Made by a program: the position numbers and the translations under genes. A model generated the notes under the pieces. It saw nothing but the letters and a program-made list of their open reading frames with translations. It ran no database searches and had not been told where the DNA came from. A stretch of DNA of 26,672 nt from the NCBI GenBank assembly GCA_007375915.1, contig VMFF01000002.1:1-26672 (forward strand), written 5' to 3'. This DNA comes from Candidatus Doudnabacteria bacterium Gr01-1014_77. Its GTDB lineage: Bacteria > Patescibacteriota > Doudnabacteria > UBA920 > VMFF01. Shown here piece after piece: positions 20,535-26,672 of this stretch. Position 1 is the stretch's first letter, and each line of letters starts with the position of its first letter.

Positions 20535-20942
20535 ATGGTTATACAAATCATTGTTAATTATTTAGTTGGTCTTTTTGCTGGCTATATTTTAGAGTTAGGG
20601 TACAGATCGTTTGAAGCCAAAAAGTTAGTCAAACCATTGTTGGTTAATGCTCAAATGTATGGGCTTTCTACAATAGGGTTGTATTTAACTTATACCTGGC
20701 AAATTCATCTGGTCATTAAAGTTGTTCTGATCCTTGTTCTTACAACAGGAGTAGAGTTTGTTTTTGGTTATTATTACCTTAAAGTTAAAAAAATTCGCCT
20801 GTGGGACTACTCGAAAGAAAGGTTTAATTACAAAGGAATTGTTAGTCTTAAATTTTCATTCTATTGGTTAATAATTGCTTTGCTTTATTATTATTTTGTT
20901 CTGCCGTCAGTAATTTTGTATAGTGATGAATTTATTAGGTAA
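20535..20942 (+). CDS. CmpB-like (putative ABC-transporter type IV) membrane protein, 135 aa
   Basis: The pattern VEFVFGYYYLKVKKIRLWDYSKERFNYKGIVSLKFSFYWLIIA (residues 74-116) matches the CmpB/DUF1541-like family, whose signature is E-x-x-x-G and then W-D-Y-S, N-x-x-G and a Ser-rich strand before the last helix. There are four hydrophobic segments. The family is called "ABC transporter type IV" by annotation only; no ATPase is next to it and its function is unknown. The first half (GYILELGYRSFEAKKLVKPL) also fits the family start. It overlaps the CREST-like gene by 17 nt, so the two are translationally coupled. Confidence 0.65.
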   Translation: MVIQIIVNYLVGLFAGYILELGYRSFEAKKLVKPLLVNAQMYGLSTIGLYLTYTWQIHLVIKVVLILVLTTGVEFVFGYYYLKVKKIRLWDYSKERFNYKGIVSLKFSFYWLIIALLYYYFVLPSVILYSDEFIR

Positions 20943-21561
20943 TCCAACTATCGAATTTTGCGAAAAAGCTTTTGATGGAATAATTAAAAGGCCGTTTTAT
21001 GCTTTGAGCAATTTATCGTATTTAATGGTTGGGTTTATTATTTTAGATCGGAAAACTAGATACTCAAAACCTTTTGGTTACATTGCTATATTAGTAGGTT
21101 TATTATCTTTTGGTTATGATGCCAGTTATACGTATTTATCCCAGTTACTAGATTTATTGGGAATGTTAATATTTGTGAATCTTCTGATTTATCTTTCAGT
21201 CAAAAGGCTTTTTTCGATTAAAACAAAAAAATTACTGATTTTTCAAATAATTGCAGTAATTTTAGGGATGTTTGCTATATTATATTTTAAATCTTTCTCT
21301 GGTGATTTTGTTTTTGGAGCTTTTGTATTAATAGCAATAATACTTGAGTTATCACTTTGGAAAGCGAAGAAAACAAGAGAAATGAAGATGTGGTTTGCTG
21401 GGCTTGCTGTTTTTATCCTAGCTTTTATAATTTGGTTGTTTGATGCAAATGGGTTATGGTGTGATCCCACGAACATGATTAACGGTAGGTCCATTTTCCA
21501 TATACTCACCTCCATTACAATCTTTTTGTTGTATAAATACAACGAAAGTCAAACTTCTTAA
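20926..21561 (+). CDS. CREST-superfamily (ceramidase-like) seven-helix membrane protein, 211 aa
   Basis: The topology (seven hydrophobic segments) and the motifs FCEKAFDGIIKRPFYALSNLSYL (11-33), LLSFGYDASYTYLSQLLDLLGM (59-80), FDANGLWCDP (172-181) and NGRSIFHIL (186-194) fit the CREST superfamily of membrane metal-dependent hydrolases (alkaline ceramidase, PAQR, Per1). In that family a Ser, an Asp and three His bind zinc. Here Ser 61, Asp 76 and His 192 are in place, but the His after the Ser is Asp 65 and the first His of the final H-x-x-x-H pattern is Arg 188. Activity is therefore doubtful or altered. ATG at 20926 is preferred over the adjacent GTG. A membrane-lipid substrate is inference. 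Confidence 0.65.
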   Translation: MNLLGNPTIEFCEKAFDGIIKRPFYALSNLSYLMVGFIILDRKTRYSKPFGYIAILVGLLSFGYDASYTYLSQLLDLLGMLIFVNLLIYLSVKRLFSIKTKKLLIFQIIAVILGMFAILYFKSFSGDFVFGAFVLIAIILELSLWKAKKTREMKMWFAGLAVFILAFIIWLFDANGLWCDPTNMINGRSIFHILTSITIFLLYKYNESQTS

Positions 21562-21589
21562 AAAAGTAAGCTGTTAGCTTACTTTTTTT
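21561..21589. terminator. Shared terminator of two convergent genes
   Basis: AAAAAGTAAGC (21561-21571)/GCTTACTTTTT (21577-21587). It overlaps the final codons and stop of the minus-strand gene ending at 21579. Confidence 0.9.
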
Positions 21590-22037
21590 GATTCTTTAGG
21601 GCTGCAATATCATTTGTTAGTTGCTTCATTGTTGACTCGATGTTTAGAAGCAGTTCTGCGTTTTTTCTTTCATAAATCGTATCTGCATGTTCTTCTTCCT
21701 GGATTTCACCAACATCCTCTTGAATCTCGTCAACATCTTTTTCAAGCTTTTCAACATCCTCTTGAATTTCATCGATGTCTTCTTCAACAGCAACCAAGCT
21801 TTGTGTGTTTCTGTTAACAGTCATTTGAATGAAGATTGAAAGGTATATTGCTTCTAGGGAAACAGCTGTTGTTAAGATCAAAAGAATGTCATTCGTAGAA
21901 ACATTAAAAAATCTTAAAGCAAATATTAAAACGAAAAGAGCCGTATGCAGAATTAACGACTTTGTTGAACCAACCCAATCAGTAATCTTAACAGGTAGTT
22001 GGTTTAGCTTTTTTAATTTATCTTTCTGTATTTCCAT
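21579..22037 (-). CDS. DUF1003/low-affinity iron permease-like membrane protein with coiled-coil tail
   Basis: Residues 20-78 (ITDWVGSTKSLILHTALFVLIFALRFF, then ILLILTTAVSLEAIYLSIFIQMTVNRN) show the two-helix pattern of DUF1003/Fet4-like proteins: WVGS before helix 1, SLEAIYLS in helix 2, and Q-x-x-x-N-R at its end. Residues 82-115 are a strongly acidic heptad coiled coil (EEDIDEIQEDVEKLEKDVDE then IQEDVGEIQEEE). The C-terminus is another amphipathic helix. It is probably an oligomeric membrane protein with a cytoplasmic stalk; transport of iron is not supported by anything seen here. The ATG follows a TATAAT by only 7 nt. Confidence 0.75.
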   Translation of the reverse strand: MEIQKDKLKKLNQLPVKITDWVGSTKSLILHTALFVLIFALRFFNVSTNDILLILTTAVSLEAIYLSIFIQMTVNRNTQSLVAVEEDIDEIQEDVEKLEKDVDEIQEDVGEIQEEEHADTIYERKNAELLLNIESTMKQLTNDIAALKNQKK

Positions 22038-22044
22038 TGCTTTA

Positions 22045-22050
22045 ATTATA
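22045..22050 (-). promoter_or_regulatory. -10 box placed for a leaderless transcript
   Basis: TATAAT on the minus strand ends 7 nt before the ATG at 22037. The -35 region is weak. Confidence 0.5.
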
Positions 22051-22081
22051 CCTCAGTGTTAACATATTTAAAAGGAGGCAT

Positions 22082-22612
22082 ATGAAAAAAATATTATTAG
22101 TTTTGCTATTCTCACTTTTGGCAGTGAGTTGCAACAAAACAGAGCAACCAAAAAAAGAAACATTTACAGGAACCTGGTATAGCGGATACGAGGGTTATTT
22201 TACTGATGTTTCGTATTCTCTAAGCTATGATCCATCAAAAGCAACAATTGTTAAGAATAGCGAGAACAGCGCTAAGATTACAGATATTCAAACAAAGAAA
22301 GATGGCAGGATCTTGTTTTTTAATAATGATGGTGCAGGTTTTTCGTCTTCTGAAGAGGTTTGGAAAGAGTATTTTCAAAAGACCAGTGGATGTACTGAGT
22401 GTACAACTACAACAAATATCTTAAGTTTCAACCCATCTAATTTTCAAAGTCCTGTAACCAATATGATTACCTTTGAAAACCTTTCAGAATATTGGATAAT
22501 TAGCAAAGTGTATCCAGGATATATTGCGATTATGGTTCCTAAACCAATCGGAACAATCAAGGAGATTTTAGAAACTCTTACCTGGCATTACACTAAAATA
22601 CAACCAACATAG
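22082..22612 (+). CDS. Lipoprotein of unknown function, 176 aa
   Basis: Start after a strong AAAAGGAGG with 4 nt spacing. The signal peptide MKKILLVLLFSLLAVSC has lipobox LAVSC (Cys 17). The mature part has a TFTGTWYSGYEGYFTDVSYSL start, resembling the "GxWxxxY" first strand of small lipocalin-like or stress-response beta barrels, a CTECTT pair of cysteines (around 100-103) that could form a disulfide, and a final Trp-rich strand. Family not recognised. It may be a substrate of the DsbA/DsbB pair. The gene stands alone, divergent from the DUF1003-like gene. Confidence 0.8.
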   Translation: MKKILLVLLFSLLAVSCNKTEQPKKETFTGTWYSGYEGYFTDVSYSLSYDPSKATIVKNSENSAKITDIQTKKDGRILFFNNDGAGFSSSEEVWKEYFQKTSGCTECTTTTNILSFNPSNFQSPVTNMITFENLSEYWIISKVYPGYIAIMVPKPIGTIKEILETLTWHYTKIQPT

Positions 22613-22620
22613 CAAAAACT

Positions 22621-22689
22621 AGTGAATGGAGGGTATAAAATGCCATTCATTCACTAAATATTGACGTTTTTGCGTGAATTGTGTATAAT
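22621..22689 (+). promoter_or_regulatory. Promoter and operator-like repeats of the Fic gene
   Basis: Promoter TTGACG (22661-22666), 17-nt spacer, TATAAT (22684-22689). Upstream, AGTGAATG (22621-22628) and CATTCACT (22648-22655) form a perfect 8-bp inverted repeat. A third GTGAAT (22674-22679) lies between -35 and -10. The set looks like binding sites of a repressor, possibly the Fic protein itself through its C-terminal helix-turn-helix. Confidence 0.6.
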
Positions 22690-22712
22690 ACTGATAGTAA
22701 TGGAAAATATCT

Positions 22713-23627
22713 ATGGCTATTAGCAAACCTATAAAAAACAGGCTCACTTTATTAAAAAGTGAATATGACACATTGCGTAAGGGTAAAGAATCACTGTTGG
22801 CAATAATAGATGACGCTGAAATACCAGAGAGCGTTTATAATTCGAATGCCATTGAAAATTCTACTCTTACGTTGAAAGAGACAGAAAAAATTCTTTTAGA
22901 TATGGAAGTATCCAGAGATGTTTCTTTGCGTGAAGTTTTTGAAGCCAAAAATTTAGCAAGAGTCATTGGATATATTCGAAACAAGAGCCAAGACACAGAA
23001 ATTAGCAAAGAAGTAATTTTGCTGTTACACCAAATGCTCATTGGTGGGATTGATGACGTAATCGCTGGACGTTTTAGAAAGACCGGCGAATATGTTCGTG
23101 TTGGAACTCATGTTGCTCCGGCACCTGAACATGTTGAGAGAATGATTGAAACAATTATTACTGAATATACAGGCGATCTATCAGATTATTTTTTGGACAA
23201 GATCGCTAAATTCCATTTGAATTTTGAAACCATACATCCATTCAATGATGGTAATGGTCGCATTGGACGCGTACTTATTTGTTTTCAGCTACAGAGGATT
23301 GGTTTTCCAATAATTATTATTCGTGATCGTGAAAAGAAAGAATATTATAATGCATTTAAAGAATACAACCATACCAAAAAAACTAAAGCAATGGAAAAAG
23401 TTATTTCCTTAGCCTTGATGGAGTCATTTAGTAAGAGAATAACATATTTGAAAGGTCAAAAGATAATTACATTGTCTGATTATACAAAAGCACATAACTT
23501 TTCGCCGTCTGGGATGATTAATGCCGCAAAACGACAGAATATACCAGCTTTCAGAGAAAAAGGTGTTTGGAAGATAGGCGAAGCCTTTGTTTATACAGCC
23601 ACAAAAAGACTACCAAAGAATAACTAG
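22713..23627 (+). CDS. Fic-family protein adenylyltransferase (AMPylase), class II, 304 aa
   Basis: Transfers AMP from ATP to Ser/Thr/Tyr of target proteins. The catalytic loop HPFNDGNGRIGR (175-186) is complete. SNAIEN (44-49) fits the inhibitory helix motif S/T-x-x-x-E-G/N, whose Glu blocks the active site; its position before the Fic core makes it class II and self-inhibited. The N-terminal Fic_N-like region and a C-terminal segment (about 240-304, TLSDYTKAHNFSPSGMINAA) that looks like a winged helix-turn-helix complete the usual architecture. No separate antitoxin is present. Its stop codon directly abuts that of the convergent response-regulator gene, with no terminator between them. Confidence 0.93.
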   Translation: MAISKPIKNRLTLLKSEYDTLRKGKESLLAIIDDAEIPESVYNSNAIENSTLTLKETEKILLDMEVSRDVSLREVFEAKNLARVIGYIRNKSQDTEISKEVILLLHQMLIGGIDDVIAGRFRKTGEYVRVGTHVAPAPEHVERMIETIITEYTGDLSDYFLDKIAKFHLNFETIHPFNDGNGRIGRVLICFQLQRIGFPIIIIRDREKKEYYNAFKEYNHTKKTKAMEKVISLALMESFSKRITYLKGQKIITLSDYTKAHNFSPSGMINAAKRQNIPAFREKGVWKIGEAFVYTATKRLPKNN

Positions 23628-24296
23628 CTACCTGCTCAGCTTATACCCAATATTATTCACTGTTTGGATCGTATGTATCCCAAATGGCTTATCAACCTTG
23701 TCTCTTAGATTGTGGACGTGCACATCGACAACATTAGTGAATCGTTCAGTGTTTGGTCCCCACGCATAACTTAAGATCATCTCTCTTGTTAAAACCTGTT
23801 CTGCATGTCTCATCATATATTCTAGTATTTTGATTTCTTTGTCCCTGAGTCGTATTTTGTTGCCTTGTCTTTCAACAGAGTGTCTTTTTAAGTCTAATCG
23901 AAGATCATCATACGAAAGGATTGTTCCAAACTCAATTCGTTGTTTTCTTAATGCTGCCTTTATTCTTGCAAAAAGTTCTGCTAGTTCAAATGGCTTAGTT
24001 ATATAGTCATCAGCTCCTACATCTAAGAGTTTAACCTTGTTTTCATAATCATTTATTGCAGAGAGAACAATAATGGGTAAATCAAAGCTTGCATTGCGTA
24101 GTTGCAAGCATATTTCGTCTCCATTTTTATCCGGCAGCTTATAATCCAGGATTATTAGGTCATATTTATTTGCAACTGCCATTCGTAGTCCTGCATTACC
24201 GCATCTCGCTATATCAACGGTTATTCTTTCGTATTTAAGTGCAGAGGAAATGATTTTTGCAATAGCTAGCTCATCTTCGATCAGCAAAATCTTCAT
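23628..24296 (-). CDS. OmpR/PhoB-family response regulator, 222 aa
   Basis: A receiver domain with the acidic pocket Glu7-Asp8, phospho-acceptor Asp 51 (LIILDYKLPD), Ser 78 and Lys 100 (ITKPFE), followed by a winged-helix DNA-binding domain (about 128-222) with LRDKEIKILEYMMRH, VLTREMILSYAWG and VDVHVHNLRDKVD, ending in IQTVNNIGYKL. It is complete. No histidine kinase gene is adjacent, so it is an orphan in this window. The -10 box lies six bases before the ATG, indicating a leaderless mRNA. Confidence 0.95.
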   Translation of the reverse strand: MKILLIEDELAIAKIISSALKYERITVDIARCGNAGLRMAVANKYDLIILDYKLPDKNGDEICLQLRNASFDLPIIVLSAINDYENKVKLLDVGADDYITKPFELAELFARIKAALRKQRIEFGTILSYDDLRLDLKRHSVERQGNKIRLRDKEIKILEYMMRHAEQVLTREMILSYAWGPNTERFTNVVDVHVHNLRDKVDKPFGIHTIQTVNNIGYKLSR

Positions 24297-24302
24297 ACCT
24301 GA

Positions 24303-24332
24303 ATATTAAAAGAAAACCTTTTCGTTAGTCAA
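24303..24332 (-). promoter_or_regulatory. Promoter of the response-regulator gene, leaderless
   Basis: Minus strand: TTGACT (24327-24332), an 18-nt spacer, TAATAT (24303-24308), then six bases to the ATG. Confidence 0.65.
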
Positions 24333-24353
24333 AAAGTTTAATAATTTTTTAAT

Positions 24354-25622
24354 CTATATGATGATCTGGCCGTACCTAAGTTCTGATAAAGTTTTTATAA
24401 CTTCTGAATAATTTTCTTCTTTGTTTTTTTCGCTAGGAGCATTCCCTTTAGCCATAAATGGGGGATATGGAGCCCCATCAATTGTTGTCTTTATATAAAA
24501 CTCTCTAAGAGGAACATTTTGTAGATCGTTTTCATCTAATGGCTGCATTTCTTTTTTTAAGAAGTCTGCATCCTGTGCTCCAATTTGAAAAGTAATTAAT
24601 GTACCTATGTTTCCAAGCACAGCATTTCTAATGTTTTCTGGGAGTTGAGCTATGTATTGGTTTGTTAGATGAACACTTAAAGCATACTTCCTTGATTCGG
24701 AAAGCATTGAGATAAAAGCATCGGTTAATAGGTTTTGAAACTCATCAACATATAGATAGAAAGGATGGCGTTTTTCCTGCTCAATATGTGCTCTTTTGAG
24801 GACTGCTAATTGAAGTTTTGTCATTAAGATTAAACCAAGCATCTGAGCATTAACTTCACCGATTTTTCCTTTAGAAAGGTTAATTAATAGGATCTTTTCC
24901 CCATCAATGATTTCTTGAATGTTAAATGAACTCTTTTTTTGACCAATGATATTCTTCATCATTGTGTTAGTCATGAATCTTCCAAACTTTGAGGTAAAGT
25001 AGTTCAACATCTCTGAACGATGGAATTCTGCTGTTTTAGCCATTTGTTTTTCCCAGAACTCTTGAACAATCGGATCTTTAAGAAACTTTCTTTTGCTCAT
25101 TTCAAAGTTTTTGTCTACGAACAAACGTGGTATTTCTAAAAGAGTTCCGCCTTCAGGATCAGCCATAACTGTTAAGGCTGCATTTCTCATCCAGTGTTCA
25201 AACTGAGGACCAATAACTCCAGTTTGATCAGGATCAAAGATTTTGTAGAAGATTTGGATAGCTTCAGAAACAAGGAAGTCTTTGTCTGATTCATCTTTCC
25301 ATTCAAGAAGGTTTAAACCAACAGGGAAGTCAGTGTTTGCAGGATCAAACAAAACAACGTCATCAATTCTGTTTTTAGGAATTCTTTGTAGTATGAAGTC
25401 TATTGCTTCACCATGCGGATCAACAAAACAAACTCCACGACCAGCTTTAATGTCTTGTAACACCATGTTCTGATAGAGAGTTGTTTTTCCTGTCCCTGTT
25501 TTTCCTATCATATACATATGTCTAAAACGATCAGCTTTTTTCATACCAATGATTCTGGTTGTTTCTCGGTGTTTGCTTGTCCCTATCTCAATCTCGTATG
25601 GTTGTTTGTTTTCTGTAGACAT
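24354..25622 (-). CDS. TraG/VirD4-like (type IV coupling protein-type) ATPase, 422 aa
   Basis: Walker A is GKTGTGKT (40-47), Walker B FYLYVDEFQN with DE at 293-294. VCFVDPHGEAIDFIL (64-78) and GEKILLINLSKGKIG (241-255) are typical of the TraG/TraD/VirD4 DNA-binding ATPase domain used to feed DNA or protein to type IV secretion machines. The usual N-terminal membrane helices and part of the all-alpha domain are missing, so at 422 aa it is a short, soluble form, as often seen in Patescibacteria. It is the last gene of a minus-strand operon, after the 108-aa gene (gap 3 nt) and the Clp-type gene. Confidence 0.88.
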   Translation of the reverse strand: MSTENKQPYEIEIGTSKHRETTRIIGMKKADRFRHMYMIGKTGTGKTTLYQNMVLQDIKAGRGVCFVDPHGEAIDFILQRIPKNRIDDVVLFDPANTDFPVGLNLLEWKDESDKDFLVSEAIQIFYKIFDPDQTGVIGPQFEHWMRNAALTVMADPEGGTLLEIPRLFVDKNFEMSKRKFLKDPIVQEFWEKQMAKTAEFHRSEMLNYFTSKFGRFMTNTMMKNIIGQKKSSFNIQEIIDGEKILLINLSKGKIGEVNAQMLGLILMTKLQLAVLKRAHIEQEKRHPFYLYVDEFQNLLTDAFISMLSESRKYALSVHLTNQYIAQLPENIRNAVLGNIGTLITFQIGAQDADFLKKEMQPLDENDLQNVPLREFYIKTTIDGAPYPPFMAKGNAPSEKNKEENYSEVIKTLSELRYGQIII

Positions 25623-25625
25623 ATA

Positions 25626-25952
25626 TTAATCAATCCTAATGCTTCTTGGTTTCATTAATTGTAGTTCAAAAAACGCTTTTGGAAGGCTTTGCTCTTGGTT
25701 CTGTATTTGAGCCTGTTTTTGTTTAACTGTTATGGTTTTGTTTAATGCCTGGCTTTCAGAGTGTAGTTTTTCAGCAATAAGGTTGTATGTTTTTAGAGGG
25801 ATGAATTGTTTTATGTTTTCAAGCTTTTCAAGGCGGATTTTAATTAGCCTTTGGTATTTGTTCGCATCAAAGCTGGTAGAATGTGCTTCTACGTGTTCGT
25901 TGTTGTTTTCCTGTTTTTGTTCAGGTTCTTTTAGTAGTTCTTCTTGTGTCAT
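25626..25952 (-). CDS. Hypothetical protein, 108 aa, between Clp and TraG/VirD4-like genes
   Basis: Product not recognised. It is hydrophilic, with a Glu/Gln/Asn-rich disordered start (about 1-28), a Lys/Leu-rich helical middle (NKYQRLIKIRLEKLENIKQF; 31-50), a Gln-rich helix and a more hydrophobic end (LPKAFFELQLMKP). It starts 1 nt after the Clp-type stop and ends 3 nt before the ATPase start, so it is locked into that operon. An adaptor or partner role for one of its neighbours is possible on position alone. Confidence 0.7.
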   Translation of the reverse strand: MTQEELLKEPEQKQENNNEHVEAHSTSFDANKYQRLIKIRLEKLENIKQFIPLKTYNLIAEKLHSESQALNKTITVKQKQAQIQNQEQSLPKAFFELQLMKPRSIRID

Positions 25953-25953
25953 A

Positions 25954-26672
25954 TTATTCTAGTAATTTCATTGCGATTAAGCTTTCACAAGTTTGTTCAA
26001 CAAAACGTTTAACGGGACGTGCGCCAAAGCGCAAATCATTGATGCTTTGTATCTTCTCTTTTAATATCTCAGGGTCGATATTGAATCGAATATTGTGTTC
26101 TTTTACTCTCTCCTCAATTTTTTTAATTTCCAATTCAGCTATTTCTACAAGTTTGTCTATGCTTAAAGGATTGAAAACAACTATTGCATCAAAGCGATTT
26201 AAAAACTCTGTTCTAAAGTTTTTCATCAAGATTGGCATTAGAGTTTTTTCCATGAAAGAAGCAGAAGAAACATCAACGCCCTTTTTAAAAGCCTGAACTA
26301 TTTCTTCAATACCAAGGTTTGAAGTAGCTATTACTATTGAGTTTGTGAAGTTAACTGTTTTTCCTTGCCCATCTGTTAATCTTCCATCGTCAAACACCTG
26401 AAGGAATATATCAAAGATTTTAGGATGTGCTTTCTCTATTTCATCAAGAAGAATTAAGGAATATGGTTGTTCTGATATAGCGTTTGTTAGCTGTCCGCCT
26501 GTTTCAAAACCTATGTATCCAGGAGGCGCTCCTATCAATCTTTGAACAGTGTGTTGTTCGCTAAACTCTGACATGTCTATTCTTGTGAAAGAGCGTTCTG
26601 AACCATACACGGTTTTTGCTAATACTTTGCATGTTTCTGTTTTTCCAACTCCTGATGGTCCTAAGAACAGAA
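25954..26672 (-). CDS. ClpB/ClpC-type AAA+ ATPase, C-terminal (D2) part; N-terminus off the right edge
   Basis: The visible 238 residues hold a complete second AAA+ module of the Hsp100/Clp family: Walker A GPSGVGKT at the window edge, pore-loop-type GYIGFETGGQLT, Walker B LILLDEIEKAH, sensor 1 IVIATSNLG, the Arg-finger stretch FRTEFLNRFDAIVVF and sensor 2 LRFGARPVKRF. No IGF/LGF-type ClpP-binding loop is apparent where ClpC has one, which leans toward ClpB, but this is uncertain. The C-terminal extension is short (ends MKLLE). It is in an operon with the 108-aa and TraG/VirD4-like genes, a link suggesting unfolding of substrates for a secretion-type machine; that is inference. Confidence 0.88.
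   Translation of the reverse strand, partial: LFLGPSGVGKTETCKVLAKTVYGSERSFTRIDMSEFSEQHTVQRLIGAPPGYIGFETGGQLTNAISEQPYSLILLDEIEKAHPKIFDIFLQVFDDGRLTDGQGKTVNFTNSIVIATSNLGIEEIVQAFKKGVDVSSASFMEKTLMPILMKNFRTEFLNRFDAIVVFNPLSIDKLVEIAELEIKKIEERVKEHNIRFNIDPEILKEKIQSINDLRFGARPVKRFVEQTCESLIAMKLLE

Noticed and set aside
1..26672. CRISPR array, insertion sequence or prophage
   Set aside because: No regularly spaced direct repeats, no transposase or integrase, and no phage structural genes were seen on either strand.
1..26672. Recoded TGA (glycine), known in some Patescibacteria such as Gracilibacteria
   Set aside because: TGA occurs as a proper stop (for example the UbiA gene) and no gene here is interrupted by in-frame TGA.

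Overview
The window looks like one contig of a Patescibacteria (Candidate Phyla Radiation) bacterium, most likely Parcubacteria- or Microgenomates-like; I place it no more finely. The grounds are AT-rich, short, tightly packed genes (one sampled 60-base line of holA has 19 G+C), a very large Ig-repeat S-layer protein with the N-terminal repeats and C-terminal tail I know from that group, a TraG/VirD4-type ATPase without membrane segments, many small lineage-specific membrane proteins, and little metabolism. TGA is used only as a stop, so genetic code 11 fits.

Layout. 1-2096: a truncated RelA/SpoT stringent-response gene (minus), diverging from a hypothetical gene plus a nucleotidyltransferase gene. 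2100-3600: a NERD nuclease-like membrane protein flanked by two G+C-rich islands, each with one tiny gene and its own terminator. 3620-5450: a translation/transcription block (putative sRNA, bL32, NusB), a secreted lysine-rich protein and the nucleoid protein HU. 5487-6353: tRNA-Pro, a LAGLIDADG-type endonuclease gene, and tRNA-Gly, whose first ten bases are also the end of that gene. 6354-7073: no protein gene, but a perfect-consensus promoter, a four-hairpin RNA whose first two hairpins have identical loops, a terminator, and a structured leader for the S-layer gene (7074-11087). 11272-13345: a coiled-coil protein made of 16 heptads, tRNA-Arg and tRNA-Lys, a small excisionase-type HTH protein and HolA. 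13360-14770: a third G+C-rich island with a Gemmatimonadota-like Ig-domain lipoprotein. 14957-17504: TypA/BipA and a RelE-type toxin-antitoxin pair. 17549-18879: a DsbB/DsbA oxidative-folding pair, another putative sRNA and tRNA-His. 18954-21561: small membrane proteins, an island with a UbiA prenyltransferase flanked by imperfect 27-bp direct repeats, then a CmpB-like/CREST-like membrane pair. 21579-26672: a DUF1003-like coiled-coil membrane protein, a lipoprotein, a Fic AMPylase with an operator-like promoter, a PhoB/OmpR-type regulator, and a minus-strand operon of ClpB/C-type AAA+ protein, small protein and TraG/VirD4-like ATPase.

How the parts may fit together. Envelope functions dominate: S-layer, DsbA/DsbB, lipoproteins, basic secreted protein, lipid-type membrane enzymes, secretion-type ATPase. 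Regulation looks RNA-rich (three putative stand-alone sRNAs, all next to translation or envelope genes), and several promoters lie so close to their start codons that the mRNAs should be leaderless. The most unusual features are the twin-loop RNA upstream of the S-layer gene, the four single-gene islands of foreign base composition sitting neatly between host genes, and the endonuclease/tRNA-Gly overlap. All functional statements rest on reading the sequence and on family knowledge; no database search was run.
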